Positions 1 through 12,379 of a stretch of DNA of 64,000 nt are shown piece by piece. Origin of the DNA: Nectonema munidae (lineage: Eukaryota; Nematomorpha; Nectonematoida; Nectonematidae); NCBI GenBank assembly GCA_030549495.1, contig JAUIRK010000207.1:310001-374000 (forward strand), in the 5' to 3' direction. Numbering within the stretch: position 1 is the first letter of the stretch; each line of letters starts with the position of its first letter. The notes beneath the pieces were generated by a model. It saw nothing but the letters and a program-made list of their open reading frames with translations. It made no database searches and was not told the DNA's origin. Both the position numbers and the translations under genes were made by a program.

Positions 1-43
1 CCCAAAGTATAATTTTCTTTTAGGATGACAATTTACAATATTT

Positions 44-122
44 TGGGTGATTCCGGTATTTGAACCCTAAAGCTTTTGCCTAAGAGAGATATGTTCTAGA
101 ATCTACCTAGACCATAGGCACC
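44..122 (-). repeat. tRNA-derived SINE head, probable
   Basis: Read on the minus strand this stretch has a box A-like word (TGGTCTAGGTAGA) followed about 45 nt later by a box B-like word (GGGTTCAAATACC), the two internal RNA polymerase III promoter blocks of tRNA genes. The arms do not fold into a convincing complete tRNA, so a decayed tRNA-derived SINE head is more likely than a working tRNA gene. The 3' body is not recognisable. Confidence 0.35.
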
Positions 123-387
123 TTTGTTTTATGAATGAAAGTGTGCTGCTTAAGTCCATTAATAGAGGATGCAATGAAAAAATGATTTTTATGTTAATTT
201 TATTTCTATTTAATAATATAAAGCAAGCCAGGGTTATAAAAGTCAAAACGGTCTTCAAATTGCATTGATCTTTTTTATAAAACTTTTAAAGAATTCAAAA
301 AGAGAAAACAGGCATATAAACATTCAAAGGATTACATTTTTAATGTTAACTAAGAATAATATAGTAAGATAGTATGACAAATCTTTT

Positions 388-1060
388 TTGACTGTAAGAG
401 TCTTTTTCAAACTAAGTAAAGCGGAGCCGAATGAAAACGTTTTTTTCCTTTTGTTGGAAAAGCTGTTCACTGCGCATTCTGCTCGTCATAAGTCGAAAAA
501 GCACATAGAGTCTAAATATTCTTCCTCCTCTATATTTTTCATTTATGGTAGGACAGCCCTTTTCTTATTTATAATATTTATTTTGTGTGAGTGTAGGTAT
601 TTATTTATATTATTCAATTTTATGCCTTCTTTGAGTTGAGTTTTTTGAGGATCGCTTAAATATCAGTTCCTAACATAAGTGTTCTCGCTTGATTCCGCGC
701 TTAAACCTCTTATACTTTAACTTTTTTTTAACGAATATTGATATGAGTCAAGTACGAAAATGTAGATTCACAACGATGTTTAGACTGGAACCAAAAATAA
801 TTTATTTAACATAACATACTTATTTAAGCAAAATATGGCTCAATGTCTGAAAAATTTGCATCTAAAAACTATCAAGTAATAAAATAAACGCTTCTAGACT
901 GCCAAAATATTTGAAGCTTGTTCTTGAAATCATTGACGGTGAGAGAATTAACTACCTAGATTTAAACTTATAACAATGTGATCTCAAAATTTTTGCTGAG
1001 ACCTCAGTTTTATATGATTCTTTATAATGTTAAAGATGCTGATTAATTTCATTTCTTTTT
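388..1060. other. AT-rich DNA, nothing recognisable
   Basis: An 83-codon frame on the + strand from 388 is low-complexity (Phe, Leu, Ser rich), has no splice-site context and resembles no family I know. I see no gene here. The last part may be the untranslated 3' tail of the LINE whose coding region ends near 1063 on the minus strand. Confidence 0.4.
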
Positions 1061-1062
1061 AT

Positions 1063-4000
1063 TCAATAATAAAGTGAATGAAAGTTTAATAATCTCATTC
1101 TCTGTGAGTATTGAATATTTCTCATATCATGCAAACTTTTAGTAAAATTCTTTTGAACTTTTTCCATTTTGTTCACATTACTTACAAAATAGCTGCTATA
1201 AATCACGGTTCCATTTTCAAGAATTGGCCTTACCAAAGACTTGAGAAGATAGACAGCGATATCAAAATTGGATAATACAAATGTGTTTTTCAACATATGT
1301 ATCGTAGAGTATGCTTTTTTCACAACAGTTGAAACATGTGTATTAAAATTATAATTTGGACCGATTATGAATCCTAGGTCTCTCTGTTTTTCAACTAGGG
1401 ATAGAGTCATACCACCTTAGAAGAAAGCATCATTATTAGATTTGCTAATTTGAAGATGTTGTCACTTGTTTAAATTAAAGCCCAAATCCAACTGGTATCA
1501 CAAGGAGTATAAATCGTTCTTTAAGGAAACATTTGAACTTAGATCCGAAATATTGAATATTTTTATGTCATCTGCAAAAACTTTCACGTAAGATGTTAAA
1601 TAATTTGTAACGTTGTTGTTAAAAATCGTGAAAAACAAAGGCCCTGATATAGAACATATGGTGTTCCACTAACAAGTACAGCATTACTTGATGTACGCTC
1701 ATTTAAACGCAATAAACGTTTTCTATTTAAAATGTAGTCTTTTAGCCAAGATAGAAGGTTTCCAACAATTCCAAAAGTTTCTAGTTTTAGGATAATGAGG
1801 AACCCTATCAAAGGCTTTTTGGAAGTCTAAGTAGAGTAGATTATAATGGTTCTATTTTTATTCAATGATAGAGTTACTTCATTGGAAAATTCGATTAAGT
1901 TAGAGACTGACCATTTTTTTTGAAGGAAATCATGTGATGGGTTGATATGAGTTTGTTATTTACAAGATGATTAAGAACTTTATGTTTGATATATTGATTC
2001 AAAAAATTTTAATACTGCAGAGTTCACGGAATTAGGTCTATAGCTTGATAGCAACTTCCTGTTTCCTTTTTTATAAACTGGAGTTATACAGCTCAATTTC
2101 CAATCATCAAGAAGTTTACATTTTTTTCAATGATTAACAAAATTGTTAAAGGTTTTTCGTGAACGTTTGCCAATTTTTTAAGAAATAAAGGAGAGATATA
2201 TTCGAGTCAATAGATTTAGATTTATTTAATTTAAAAAATAACAACTTAACAAACAACTTTTGTAACCTAAGTGTAATGATATAACTTCCTTAATCTTTTA
2301 AAGAAGGTATATTACTTTCTTCTTTATAAATCGAAGCAAAATATTGATCAAGGCTTCAGGTAGAAACCCTTTTCAATAATATTTCCATCTTCTCTGATAT
2401 TATTGTTTGAAAATCTAGTGATCTTTTCCTTTTTTATTGATATAATCCCAGGTACTTTTGGGATTAGTTTATCCAATTCATATTTTATTCTGAGCTGTCG
2501 GTGGGTTATATTATCTGATTAGATACTTTCTTATTCTCTTCTTGATATATTTTTTCCCAAACTTTTTGAATAGAGAAAATATTTTTCGCTTTCTTCTTAA
2601 TAATTCAATGGATTTTTGGCTCATATATGTTTTGGCACGGTGTTAGAATAAGATAAAGAACATACATATTTATTCACTCTTTGATAACTTCATTCAATTT
2701 AAAGTAATAATTCTCCAAATTTGCACTCACAAGTTCCTCCGAATTTATGTCTTGTAGATTTTTTTCTATGGATGAATAATTGGTCGGATTGTACTTCAGA
2801 ACTTTCTGCTTCTTAATATTTTTAATATGTATGCTGAAACTTATGCAGTAGTGATCATTCTTGTACAAATTCGATAATACTCTTAGATCATGAATAAGAT
2901 GTTCTTTGTTTGTGATCATTAAGTAGAGTAAGCTTTCTTTACCAATTGAAGAAATCCTTGTCTTATTTTCAATAAGTTGCTTCAAAAAGTTTTCATGTAT
3001 GAAGTGTAAAAAAATTGTTCACAGATATCACCTCCTGTCGTACCTACGCTCCAATCAATATTTGGGCAATTAAAATGCCCCATCACTATGAAAAAGTACC
3101 TTGAAGAGTCTTTTTTTTATCTTTTATATTTCTTTAATTACTTCCATGGTGCTTTCGAGAATGTCTGAAGAAAGACTTCTATACATATAACATGTTGATC
3201 ATATTTCATTTTAATACACAAATGCTCAATACTTTACAGTGTGTTCGAAGGAAGCTGATGAATTTCCTAATTACTTTAGATATGACAAATTATACCTCCC
3301 TTCCCTTTAGGATTTAAATCAGTATGATCGTCCAAACCTAAGCTATGATGTACAGAATATCCATTGCTTGAGAAACTATTCAATTTCGTAAAAACTCAGT
3401 AATAAGTATCACATCATATGAGTATAGGTGAGTGATTGCTTTTAGCGTGTCCATGTTTTTGAGAGTTGGTTCCAATTAGTGTAAAAATTTTTCAAAGAAC
3501 TTGTTTTGGATGTATCAATATATATTGAAGGTAGTCCAAAAGTCTTGACTACAGATTTATTTCTATCTTTTTCGACTTCATCACACTTATTTTCATCATT
3601 TTTACTTTGCCAACTTGAGTAATTCATTTAGCTTAACTCTCTCCTCGGTATTCAAGTCACTTGGAACAAAAATCCTTTTATAATGCAAAGGGGCACTTTT
3701 GAGAAGAGCTGGGGCACTTGTAACCTTTCCTTACATCTAAGCTTTCCTAAATTATTCTAACGTGATCGGGAGAACGTCTTTCTTTGTCAGCCGCAAGGTT
3801 GAGTTAATAAATAAAAGCTTCATCTACTATTGATTTGATATATTAGTTTGATACATATTTGGAAGATTATGCAGACTTACAATATGAGTCCCCTATTTTT
3901 TCACAATTTTGGTTAATATTAGTTCTAGTTTTTTTCAAGATCAGGAAGTTTCAAATCTATTTTGATTGCTGCTTGTTCCATACTGTTACTAAGATTATTA

Positions 4001-4085
4001 TGAGTACCTTCTATCTTGTCGACTTTTTCTTCAAATTTTGAAATTCATTCACTTTCTTTCAAACTCTCTCGGCACTACTTTTAGC
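1063..4085 (-). mobile_element. Non-LTR retrotransposon (LINE), nearly full length, decayed
   Basis: Read from right to left this is a Jockey/CR1-type LINE. A coiled-coil stretch (about 4080-3860) and an ORF1-like C-terminus around 3760-3620, with a segment like FVPSDLNTEERVKLNELLK, come first. The apurinic endonuclease follows (about 3450-2670): DVILITE, then GHFNCPNIDW at about 3090-3040, equivalent to the family's GDFN motif. The reverse transcriptase runs from about 2140 to 1063: KLSCITPVYKKGNR, a YRP block, the GIVGNLLSWLKDYI block and a C-terminal SLVRPILENGTVIYSS block. The order ORF1, endonuclease, RT is the standard one. Many stops and frameshifts make it inactive, for example TAA after the FGPNYN block and several shifts in the endonuclease. 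It shares LKNTFVLS and the following residues with the copy at 9.8-11.3 kb, so both belong to one family. Confidence 0.85.
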
Positions 4086-4091
4086 GATTTC

Positions 4092-4620
4092 TCATCTTCT
4101 TTTTCCTGTCTCACATAAAGAGAAATTGCATGGTATATATAACATGGAAACTTTCGAAAAAGAAGAAATGTTATGTAAAAACAAGTTGATTATATAGTGA
4201 GCCTGGTGAATAGTCTCCAAGGTACTCGTATAATGCCAAAAAGACCACTCAAATGATAGCATTATAAAATACACATATAATACATACATATACATAGGAA
4301 AAACAGGAATCTGCATTTCAGCTCTTTTTACAAGAATGGCAAATGTGTTTGTACAAGCCAGGGACTCATATATAGGAGTATTAAATCTGCTTTTAAAGCT
4401 GATTATTTTTAATGATTGATATTGTCAAGTTCTAGAAAAGCAAGAGCTCCATACATATTGATATTGTTAATAGGAAGACAAGTGTTCCATACATATTACA
4501 TATTAACTATTAATTTAGATAGAGAGAAACTATAAATTTTTGTAAGTCTTGACATCTAGTAGATGATTGAGTATATCAAAGAGTTTAAAAACACTGAGGA
4601 AGCATATAATTTTTAAAAGT
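4092..4620. other. AT-rich spacer between two LINEs
   Basis: No gene is visible. A 74-codon minus-strand frame covers 4092-4316, but it is hydrophobic low-complexity with no family resemblance. The right end is close to the 3' end of the next LINE. Confidence 0.4.
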
Positions 4621-6255
4621 TAAAAATTATATTATATATATATAGAGAGAGATAGCTACTTTTCTATTCAAAATGTCATTCAATTTGAACGAATTATTAA
4701 GCAAATGAAATGAATAACTACAAAAATTCGTGTTAAAAATTACTCTTAGAGCATTTTTAAAAACGAAAAATGACGTCGGTATTACACTTCCCACAGTATA
4801 ACTACGATGAGAGAGAAAGAGAGACTTATAAATGAAGGATTAAGTTTGCAGCAGTGCGAAATTTTTTTTAGCTTTTTAGAATACCTAAAATATAATTTAA
4901 TTTAGAGGCTAATTTATTTTTATGACTTTTCCAAGAAAACTTTTAATCAAGTGTTAACCCAAGTTAGCTAAAAATAGTAACTTCCTCAATTCCAATCATA
5001 TTTAACATGTTCTTTACATTTTTGCTAATAGTTGAAAAAATAAAGTTTTGCTTTACTAACATCAAAAGATAAACAACTCATAATTAGTAGGTCAAATAGA
5101 GATTCATTACGATATTTTATATTTTCTTCAATTTAATTGAACTAAGAAGGCTTCAGAAAGGAAGAACGAAGCTGCAATGTCTTTGTAAAATCGCCTACAA
5201 ACATTTAAATGTTGCATGAATTAAAGAAGAATAATGCTTCCAAAATTAAACTTTAACTATAGTAAAATATTAAACGTAAGTTATTCGATGAAAACAATCT
5301 GACAAATATGAAGAAAATAAATTGAATACCTGGCTTGAAACTCCATAACATTGAAATTTCTTTGACAACAATAAATGTGGAACACTATCGAAGGCAAGAC
5401 TTAGTCCAAAAAATGGAGAAAACCTCATTTCTACTTTCAAGATAAGTTATGATTTTCTTCAGAGGAAAAACTATGCCTGATTTGAGTTGAATAAAATTTT
5501 CTGGTGTTTATGCACACGATATGCATATAAAATTACCAACAGTGGAGATTATGGAAAGGAGAACGAAAATTGGATAAAATTTTAGGGTCTCCTTTTTTGA
5601 AAATTAGCCAAATTTTACACTTTGCAAAAACGAAAAGCGCGCAAAACGAATAGAGCTATTTAAAGAATGCAAAAGTACATAAGATAAGGAATTTTAAATA
5701 AGTCTGTAGAGGCACTTCCTGAAAAACCCTTTGATGCATTCAGTAAATCATTCATATAGTCAGGAGTTTGAAGAAAAACTTATCAGGTTTTTAATAAAAT
5801 AACAGAGGATGAAAAGAATTTTGATTTCTATTAAAAAGAATACCAAAGTAGTAATCACTTCTACTTTTTGAAATTTTTTGATGAATCTATTAATTTTACT
5901 TCAAACTGTTTTACTGTCATCAACTTCTTCACTGAAAAAAGTAGTGAAGTAATTTTTTTTCAATTTACGTAACAAAATTTTTTCCGACATTTCTAAAAAG
6001 ATTTATAGTTTGTTTTTGCATTTTCTTTTTCAAAATTCATTCTTATGCTTCAGTTTTTTGTGGAAAGAGTCTCTCTCTCGTATTAAGTCTAACATTTTCT
6101 TAGCACACCAAGGTCTAAGATACTCATTTTATGGTTTTTTGAAGAATCAAGAACTATGCCTTTGTAGCAATTTTAATATAAACGAGTAATTATAAAGAAT
6201 TTAAAAAATGTATCCAATGACTTATCCAAATATTCAGGTAAAAATTTAGTCGACT
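4620..6255 (-). mobile_element. LINE fragment, second family (RT domain)
   Basis: Minus-strand reading gives, in order: a linker before the RT with KTNYKSF-KCRKKFCYVN (about 6030-5960); an RPIS-like block; LSLAFDSVPHLLLSKK at about 5400, which matches the (K)AFDSVPH block of RT motif 2a; a thumb-like segment GLTLD-KFSWKSHKNKLASKL (about 4970-4900); and a terminal YKSLFLSH...ALRVIFNT...FKLND stretch (about 4800-4660). That terminal stretch is typical of CR1/L2-like LINEs and resembles the element at 25.3-26.3 kb. The frame is interrupted repeatedly and the catalytic YADD box is not recognisable. Truncated 5' of the RT linker. Confidence 0.7.
4633..4648. repeat. (TA)n microsatellite
   Basis: Short alternating TA run followed by AGAGAG, lying at the 3' edge of the minus-strand LINE. 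Confidence 0.6.
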
Positions 6256-6463
6256 TATGATTATTATTATTATTTATTATTAATGTTATTAAATAATATA
6301 TACAATCAATAAATTTAGTACTGCACATTTGAAGTTCCTTCGTTTTTATATCGAAAGAAGGATAAAAAGACAGAGATGAGGAAAAATTATAATTAAGAGT
6401 CTGCGAAATACTTCTCTGGTGGCTAAAACTCCAAAGAACTAGAAAATTATTAATGAGAGTATA

Positions 6464-6700
6464 TTAGAAATAAAACGCGTTTCTTTGTATTGATACATTT
6501 GAAAGAGTAAAGGAATATCTCATCCAAAAATGATTGAGAAAGATTGGAATCCCAGCTACTCGCGAAGAAATTTCTTTGCTTCCGAAAGCTGTACAGATCT
6601 CTAATGGTAATAAGAAAAATCCTGAAACAATTTTAACGCTACAAAGTATGGAGTCGATATTATCGATGACGTGACAAAACTGTGACATCAAAAGTTAGAG
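6464..6700 (+). other. Possible coding fragment, unidentified
   Basis: A + strand frame reads protein-like for about 40 residues (including GIPATREEISLLPKAVQIS), ending at a TGA near 6672. A minus-strand frame of 75 codons covers the same DNA but reads less like a protein. I do not recognise the family. It sits between the 5'-truncated LINE and a SINE, so a transposon remnant is more likely than a host exon. No convincing splice sites flank it. Confidence 0.2.
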
Positions 6701-6721
6701 GGAAGCGTCAGCCTTTATCAC

Positions 6722-6865
6722 TTTTTTTTCGTGGGGTGTTTTCATCGAGAAGGCACAATTGCGCCGCTTCTATCGAACTATGAAAAATTAGGCTTGATGC
6801 GGGATCGAACCCAAGACCTTGAATTATCGAAACCAGTACCTAACCAACCGTACTCACGCCCCTTT
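6722..6865 (-). repeat. tRNA-derived SINE
   Basis: On the minus strand the head begins GGGGCGTGAG and carries a box A-like word near GTACGGTTGG and a box B at GGGTTCGATCCC (complement at 6799-6812). A body of about 60 bp and an A-rich end (complement of the T run at 6722-6729) follow. The first 70 bp are nearly identical to the copy at 29.1 kb, which shows this is a dispersed family and not a lone tRNA gene. The body diverges after box B, so either the tails differ by subfamily or this copy is old. Confidence 0.65.
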
Positions 6866-7262
6866 AGTTTTGAATTATAGCTATCGTTAATTCCTGAATA
6901 AAAAGTCAATGGCTCATATAAATATAGGATCCAAATTTCATTCTTAATCTCATTGAGAACAGTTCACAATGTTTTGATACTTGTTCTAGTAGAAAACTCG
7001 ACCAAACTAAAAATTTCAGAAACAAAATAAGGTGGAAACATGTAGAAAACTTAAAAAGCATTATAAAAAAGTTTTTATATGTCAATAGTGTCAAACAAAT
7101 TAAAAAACATTGCTATACTGATTTTTGAATTTACCATGTTTATTTAATAAAAATTTTAGTCTTAACATCATTTTATTGGAGAAAATTGTCATTTAAAACA
7201 ATTTATGCCTCTAGTGATATTCATAACTTCGTCTTCCTAGCGTTAACCGTGTGTCTCTCATA

Positions 7263-7381
7263 TACCAAGAGATGAAAATCTCGTCATCGAAGTGTTGAAC
7301 CCAAGAATTTTCAAATCTAATCATCTACTTTTTTCAATTGAATCTTATATATTTGAAACAGGCGATTTTCATTTCTTGGTA
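7263..7381. repeat. Inverted-repeat hairpin (MITE-like)
   Basis: TACCAAGAGATGAAAATC at 7263-7280 is matched on the other strand at 7364-7381 in 17 of 18 positions. Weaker matching extends outward on both sides, where TTAACC-like words occur. The arms enclose about 80 bp. The layout suits a small non-autonomous DNA transposon, but no target duplication was identified. Confidence 0.5.
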
Positions 7382-7844
7382 CACTCGTATTTTACTAATC
7401 GTCAAAGGGTTAAAGTAGTAGAATGCAAATAAGAATAAATATCTAAACAGCGAAAATATGTGGAGAATCTCAAAGATAAACTCTTTCCTAATAGATTTGG
7501 AGTGGATATCAAAGAATGAAAAACATTGAAAAATTTGAGTAAAGGTCAATAACCTTTGTGATTAAAGAGATAAAGGGTATGGAAATGAGGATGTTTAAAT
7601 ATGCAAGGGAGTAAAAGTAAAGTGAAAGTTTATTGATATCTCAGTTCACGATCTGCATCACAATTCCAATTCTATTGAGAGGACAAGAAGATGAGGGATT
7701 GACGTTGTGAGGAAGAAGCATGATGGACTACAGCCACTACAACTCCTTCATAGCACAAGCACACATCTCAATTTGTACTTCCTTTGTTACAAGTGTCCCA
7801 GCGGACGCTAAAGTTAAAATGATCGTCGTCATCATCATCATTAG

Positions 7845-7863
7845 AATAATAATAATAATAAAT
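7845..7863. repeat. (AAT)n microsatellite
   Basis: Six AAT units, preceded by a CGTCATCATCAT run. Confidence 0.8.
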
Positions 7864-7869
7864 CAATCA

Positions 7870-9040
7870 CAACTTCAAAATCTTTTGCTTTAAATATTTT
7901 AAAAGAATTATAAATCTTTTTCTTCATCCTCCCAACTCTATCTACACGCTCAAAGGAGAAGACATTGGCCACAACCGCCTATCCCAATTCTCAATTCGTA
8001 AACTCTCACTTTTAAATCTCGCAAAACACTGGTATCTTTTTTTTGAAATTACTATTCGCGTTATGATATGTTTTGTGTTTGTTAGGTTTATTGCGGTTCA
8101 AAAAAAAATTTGCTACAAAAACTTTTTTTGCTGTAAATTCAATTCCTAAGCATACAAAAATTTTTTTCTAAATACCTAGTTAATTTTAGAATTATGATTT
8201 TTTTGATTGCTTGATTTATTGAAGAGGAAAGAAAATAATATCAATTATGTTAGCATTTATAATAAGATAAAAATACTTACAGAAAGAAGAAAATCAAAGG
8301 GAAAACAAAAGTAGCATTCATCGATCTTTGCTACGAAAAAATTTATACAAAACACTCAAAATATTAATATCATAGAACTGGCGCAATTAAATAAAAACTC
8401 TTTTAAAACCTGTATCGAAAACAAATTATTATCAGAGACATATGATAGACCTTGTACTCTAACAAATTGCTTTTCCTGTTTCACTTTTTAATGTATCACC
8501 TTCAAAACAAACACCCTATATTTTGGCTGTAGCATTTTTCTCTATATAATATGTCAATGTATCATATATCATTTATTATATATCTGTTTATACATATTGT
8601 ATATTTTTTTTCTCTCTTTAAATTATCTCTTGTAAATATTTATATATACTTTATTTCATTTCGGTTAATATAATTTATATAAATAAACTTATATTTCAAC
8701 CATGATTGTTTTTTATATAATAAAAATTGTAAACTTATTAAATAAATGTTGAAATTTTTGTAAAATGATTTTATGTATGAAATGCTTACACACGTTAGCG
8801 ACTTTGAACTGTCTTTGTGTGGGCCAAGCTCCACAAACTGTTTTTACTTATTTGTTATAATAATTTGTAAATTTGTGAAATACTTTGATTGTTATTTCAC
8901 AACAAACATGTGTACACTAATAAATTTCTTTCTTTCTTCAAAAATCTTCCTCTGATCAATCTCCTCCAGTACTTCTTTCGCAACTGCTCAACACACTCAA
9001 ATTTGATTGTTTTCAACAATATTCAAATCTTGATGCTTTT
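7870..9040. other. AT-rich DNA, no gene recognised
   Basis: Several 60-77-codon frames exist on both strands between 8640 and 9122, but they overlap one another, are low-complexity and show no splice context or family motif. I see nothing functional. Confidence 0.4.
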
Positions 9041-9047
9041 AAACCTT

Positions 9048-9232
9048 AGGGGTTATTCACAAATGACGTCAACCTTTTTTTGCTTAATTTTAACCTCTCC
9101 CCCCTCCATTGTCAACTTTTGACTATCTATTTAGTTTACAAATTCTTCATTTTTCAACTTATCGATACCCCCCCCCCCCACCCTCACAGTCTTTGGTTGT
9201 CATTAATTGTTAATGACCTAATACCTCACCGC
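9048..9232. mobile_element. MITE-like element, TGACGTCA-type end
   Basis: The left edge reads GGGGTTATTCACAAATGACG, closely matching the GGGGTCATCCATAAATTACG type of terminus seen on common animal MITEs. The interior holds C-rich runs (9169-9180). The right edge, read on the minus strand, gives a partial match (GGTATTAGGTCATTAA...). The right boundary is approximate and no target duplication was confirmed. Confidence 0.4.
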
Positions 9233-9299
9233 TCAACGAAATATAATTTGCTTGCACACTTTCCTCACAATGGATAGAATGTCTAATAACTATTTTCCA

Positions 9300-9800
9300 A
9301 TGGTCATATGATCATTGATCATGGTATCAATAAATTGTTATAAAAAAATTTATCACTTCTTTTCTACTACCTAAAAAGTTTTTTTATTTCTGTATCTAAT
9401 TCGTTTTTAATTTTTTATTGTAAATTTCTTATGACAGTAATAAAAACTAAATTCGAATAAAAGTGTCAACTTTGTGTGTTGAATAAAACCGCGTAATATT
9501 GAAACTGAATGACGCTTACATTGGCAACACCTGACCTCCTCCTCGGTATAAACTATAGAAATATGAAGGAGCCGTTGCTATTGCGGCCAACCGGGCAACT
9601 ACCTGATGAACAACTGAGAGAAAGACATCCGTCTGAATTTAAGATTTTTTCACAAATTTTCAAAGTTTGTTTAAATCTATAAGTTTCACTTTTGGAAGAA
9701 CTTTTGGTTCAACTTAGGGAAACAAATTAAGACTAAACTTTTAGAATGTAGGAAAACTATATGAAGTATATATTAAAAATATTGTTAAAATTTCATTACG
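9300..9800. other. Spacer, possibly LINE 3' untranslated tail
   Basis: No coding capacity. A less AT-rich stretch at 9515-9620 (CGGCCAACCGGGCAACTACC) stands out against its neighbours and may belong to the 3' end of the minus-strand LINE that follows. I could not confirm this. Confidence 0.3.
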
Positions 9801-9809
9801 AATTGTTCT

Positions 9810-11320
9810 GTGGTATAAAGTAGGAAGATTAAGATTTTGAAGTCTTTCTTCTTAGCTGAGATATTTCATTTCTTTTAAATATTTAGTAAATACTTTTTCT
9901 ACCTTTTCAATCTTCTTCATGTTAGATATGAAGGAGTTACCAAAAATTATATTACCATATTCAAGAGTAGGCCTAACTAATGACTTAAATAAATGAACAG
10001 CAACATTTAAGTCAGGATAAAACAAAAGTATTTTTTAGAAATATGGAGTAAGAAGAAGCTTTCTTGACACTACAAGACACATGTTCTGTAAAACAGAGTT
10101 TAGAATCAAATGTCAGCCCCAAGTCATTGTGTTTTAAAGTTTTCTTTAATGATTTTCCTCTTATAAAAAAGACTTGATCATCAGATTTTCCAATTTGAAG
10201 ATGATAGCACTTATTGCGATTTAATTTCAAGTCCTATTCAATGGTCCTTTCATAAATTGAATGCAAATCTTGCTGAAGAAAAGGAATTGAAGATTTATTA
10301 GAAGCAGTATATATTTTGATATCATCTGCATATAATTTACAAAGAGATTTGAGATTGCCAGACATATCGTTAATGAACAGGATGAAAAGAATTGGACCCA
10401 ATATAGAGCCTTGTGGAACGTCACGTGTGACCTCGGTAACCATTGAGTAATTTCCGTTTAATCTTACAAGGGACTTGTCTTTGCATATACAATAAGCATA
10501 TCTTTTATCCAACTCAAGAAATTGCCAGAGAAACCATAAGATTGCAGTTTTAGTAAGAGCCTTTCATGAGGAGCAGTATCAAATGATTTTTCAAAGTCAA
10601 GATAAATAAGATTTACTGTTTTACTTCTGCTCTCTTGAAGTTTAACTTAATTTATATATTCGATCAGGTTCATAATTGTAGACTTTTTTTTGACGAAATC
10701 CATGTTAATTGTCGGATAATAATCCATTAACTTCAAGATACGTCGAAACTTTATCATTAATTATTATTGATTCCAAAATTTTAAACGTTACACTTTAACT
10801 GATATTGGTCTGTAACTCGACACACATTTTTATCACCTTTTTTGAAGATATCTGAAATGCAAACCAATTTCCAAACATCAGGAATTCTGGATTCTTTCTA
10901 AGACTTGTTAAATAATGTCAACGGAACAGCAATAGTATTACCTAAACCTATGAAAGAGATAGGGGATATATTAATCCTGGACTTTTTGATGTATTTATAT
11001 TAATAAGCTTATCGCGAACTTCGGAATATCCAACACAAACGTCTTCCAACTTCTTAGAAAAGTCTTTATTAATTGTTGTAGTTAACAGCGGACCTTTCTT
11101 TTAATAGATAGATACGAAGTAGAGATTGAATGTTTCAGGCAACAAATCAGTTTCTATTATTCTGCCATCATCTTCAATCATGGTCTTTGGTATAGTGTGA
11201 TTCTTTCTTTTTTGATTTATATAACTATATGTCCGTTTGCAATTTTTCTTAAAATCTTTCAAGATGTTTACTTCAAAATTAATTCTAAGTCAATATTTTT
11301 TCAAATATATAAATTATCGG
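9810..11320 (-). mobile_element. LINE, RT domain, same family as the 1.1-4.1 kb copy
   Basis: Minus-strand reading gives the pre-RT linker (NILKDFKKNCKRTYSYINQK at about 11260-11200) and later the palm block VTRDVPQGSILGPILF (about 10430-10380). The catalytic box KLYADDIKIYTAS lies at about 10340-10300, so the two metal-binding aspartates are intact. The thumb KHNDLGLTFDSKLCFTEHV follows, and the C-terminal block includes KSLVRPTLEYGN and FTKYLKEMKYL. LKNTFVLS and flanking residues match the first LINE. The longest intact frame is 92 codons (10234-10512) and the rest is shifted or stopped. The 5' part (ORF1, endonuclease) is missing, which is the usual 5' truncation of target-primed insertion. 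Confidence 0.85.
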
Positions 11321-12000
11321 TATAGTATAATGCTATAAAAAATAAATTAAAATAGTAAAGTATGAAAAGTTTTCAATATAATAGTTAAAAAAAAAAAAAC
11401 TCACATAAGCTTTGAAAAAACAAGGAAAATTGTACACAAACATGAATCTTTCAGAATTATCATTTTTCTTTTTATATAAAGTAAAATAGGCTTATACAAC
11501 GATACAACATACTAGCATGACCGCAATTTTTACTCCCTCACATGGCCGTAATTTGCCTCTAGAAGCCATTTTAATAATTTTCGTTTATATATAAAATTTA
11601 GATCCAAAAGAATTGAATAAAGCTTATGTGTTCATTAAAATAATTAAGGAGCCAATTATGAGTGAAAAAAGTGAGATTTTTTGAAAAAATTTATTTACCA
11701 CCATCTATAAATTAACTAAACTTTCCTTAACGCCATCTAGAAACAACATGACATTTATTTTCTAATTATATTTTGACTTAAAATCATTGAGATAAAAATT
11801 GAAAAATACGAATTCTATAAATGAAATATGAATAAAATATCACTGAGGAATTTAAAAATTATGAATGTTATATATAAACAATTTCTAGAACTACTGTGGA
11901 ATCTGGATTTGTAAAATAAATTTCTTCCATAAAACAGTTCGTTATTTGAAACATTTGGGAACCTCAAACGTCTTCTTATGTAAATTATTATCTGCAGTTA
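11320..12000. other. AT-rich DNA, nothing recognised
   Basis: Short A and T runs, no motif-bearing frames, no clear repeat boundaries. Confidence 0.4.
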
Positions 12001-12010
12001 TTATAAAATG

Positions 12011-12034
12011 TGAAGTTAAGTTAAGTTAAGTTTT
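12011..12034. repeat. (AAGTT)n short tandem repeat
   Basis: About four consecutive AAGTT units directly at the edge of the more complex block that follows. Confidence 0.8.
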
Positions 12035-12035
12035 T

Positions 12036-12375
12036 TGTGACGTTCGCACCCATCCTTTCGGATATCATGGCCCGCCCGTAATGATGAGTCCAGGTCTACC
12101 TGGACTTTCCATCCCACTAAACGCCTACCTGCCCTTGTTACAAAAGAATAGCTATACCTTGTTATATATATTATTTTACAAGAATGTATGTTACAAATAT
12201 ATAAATACAGCTGAGTGAATGATACTATCCTAACGCGAACGCTCCCAATTTGGGAAACAATCTTAATGTCTAGTGATATCTTGATTACTAACCACGTAGA
12301 ATCGGGTCGCCAGAGCACTAACCGTAAAAACCTTTGAATTCTTCGGAGGAAGAAAACCGGCACGACGGAATGTAG
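12036..12375 (-). other. More complex, unassigned block with a 115-codon frame
   Basis: This block is clearly less AT-rich than its surroundings. A minus-strand frame of 115 codons covers 12016-12363, but its composition (runs such as SCKIIYITRYSYSFV) and the lack of motifs argue against a gene. The sharp contrast and the pentamer repeat at one edge suggest a transposon or repeat of its own. I found no terminal repeats or second copy in the window. Confidence 0.3.
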
Positions 12376-12379
12376 CTTG

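Noticed and set aside
12036-12375. Solo long terminal repeat
   Set aside because: There is a vague terminal pattern only. No paired copy, no target duplication and no associated coding region were seen.
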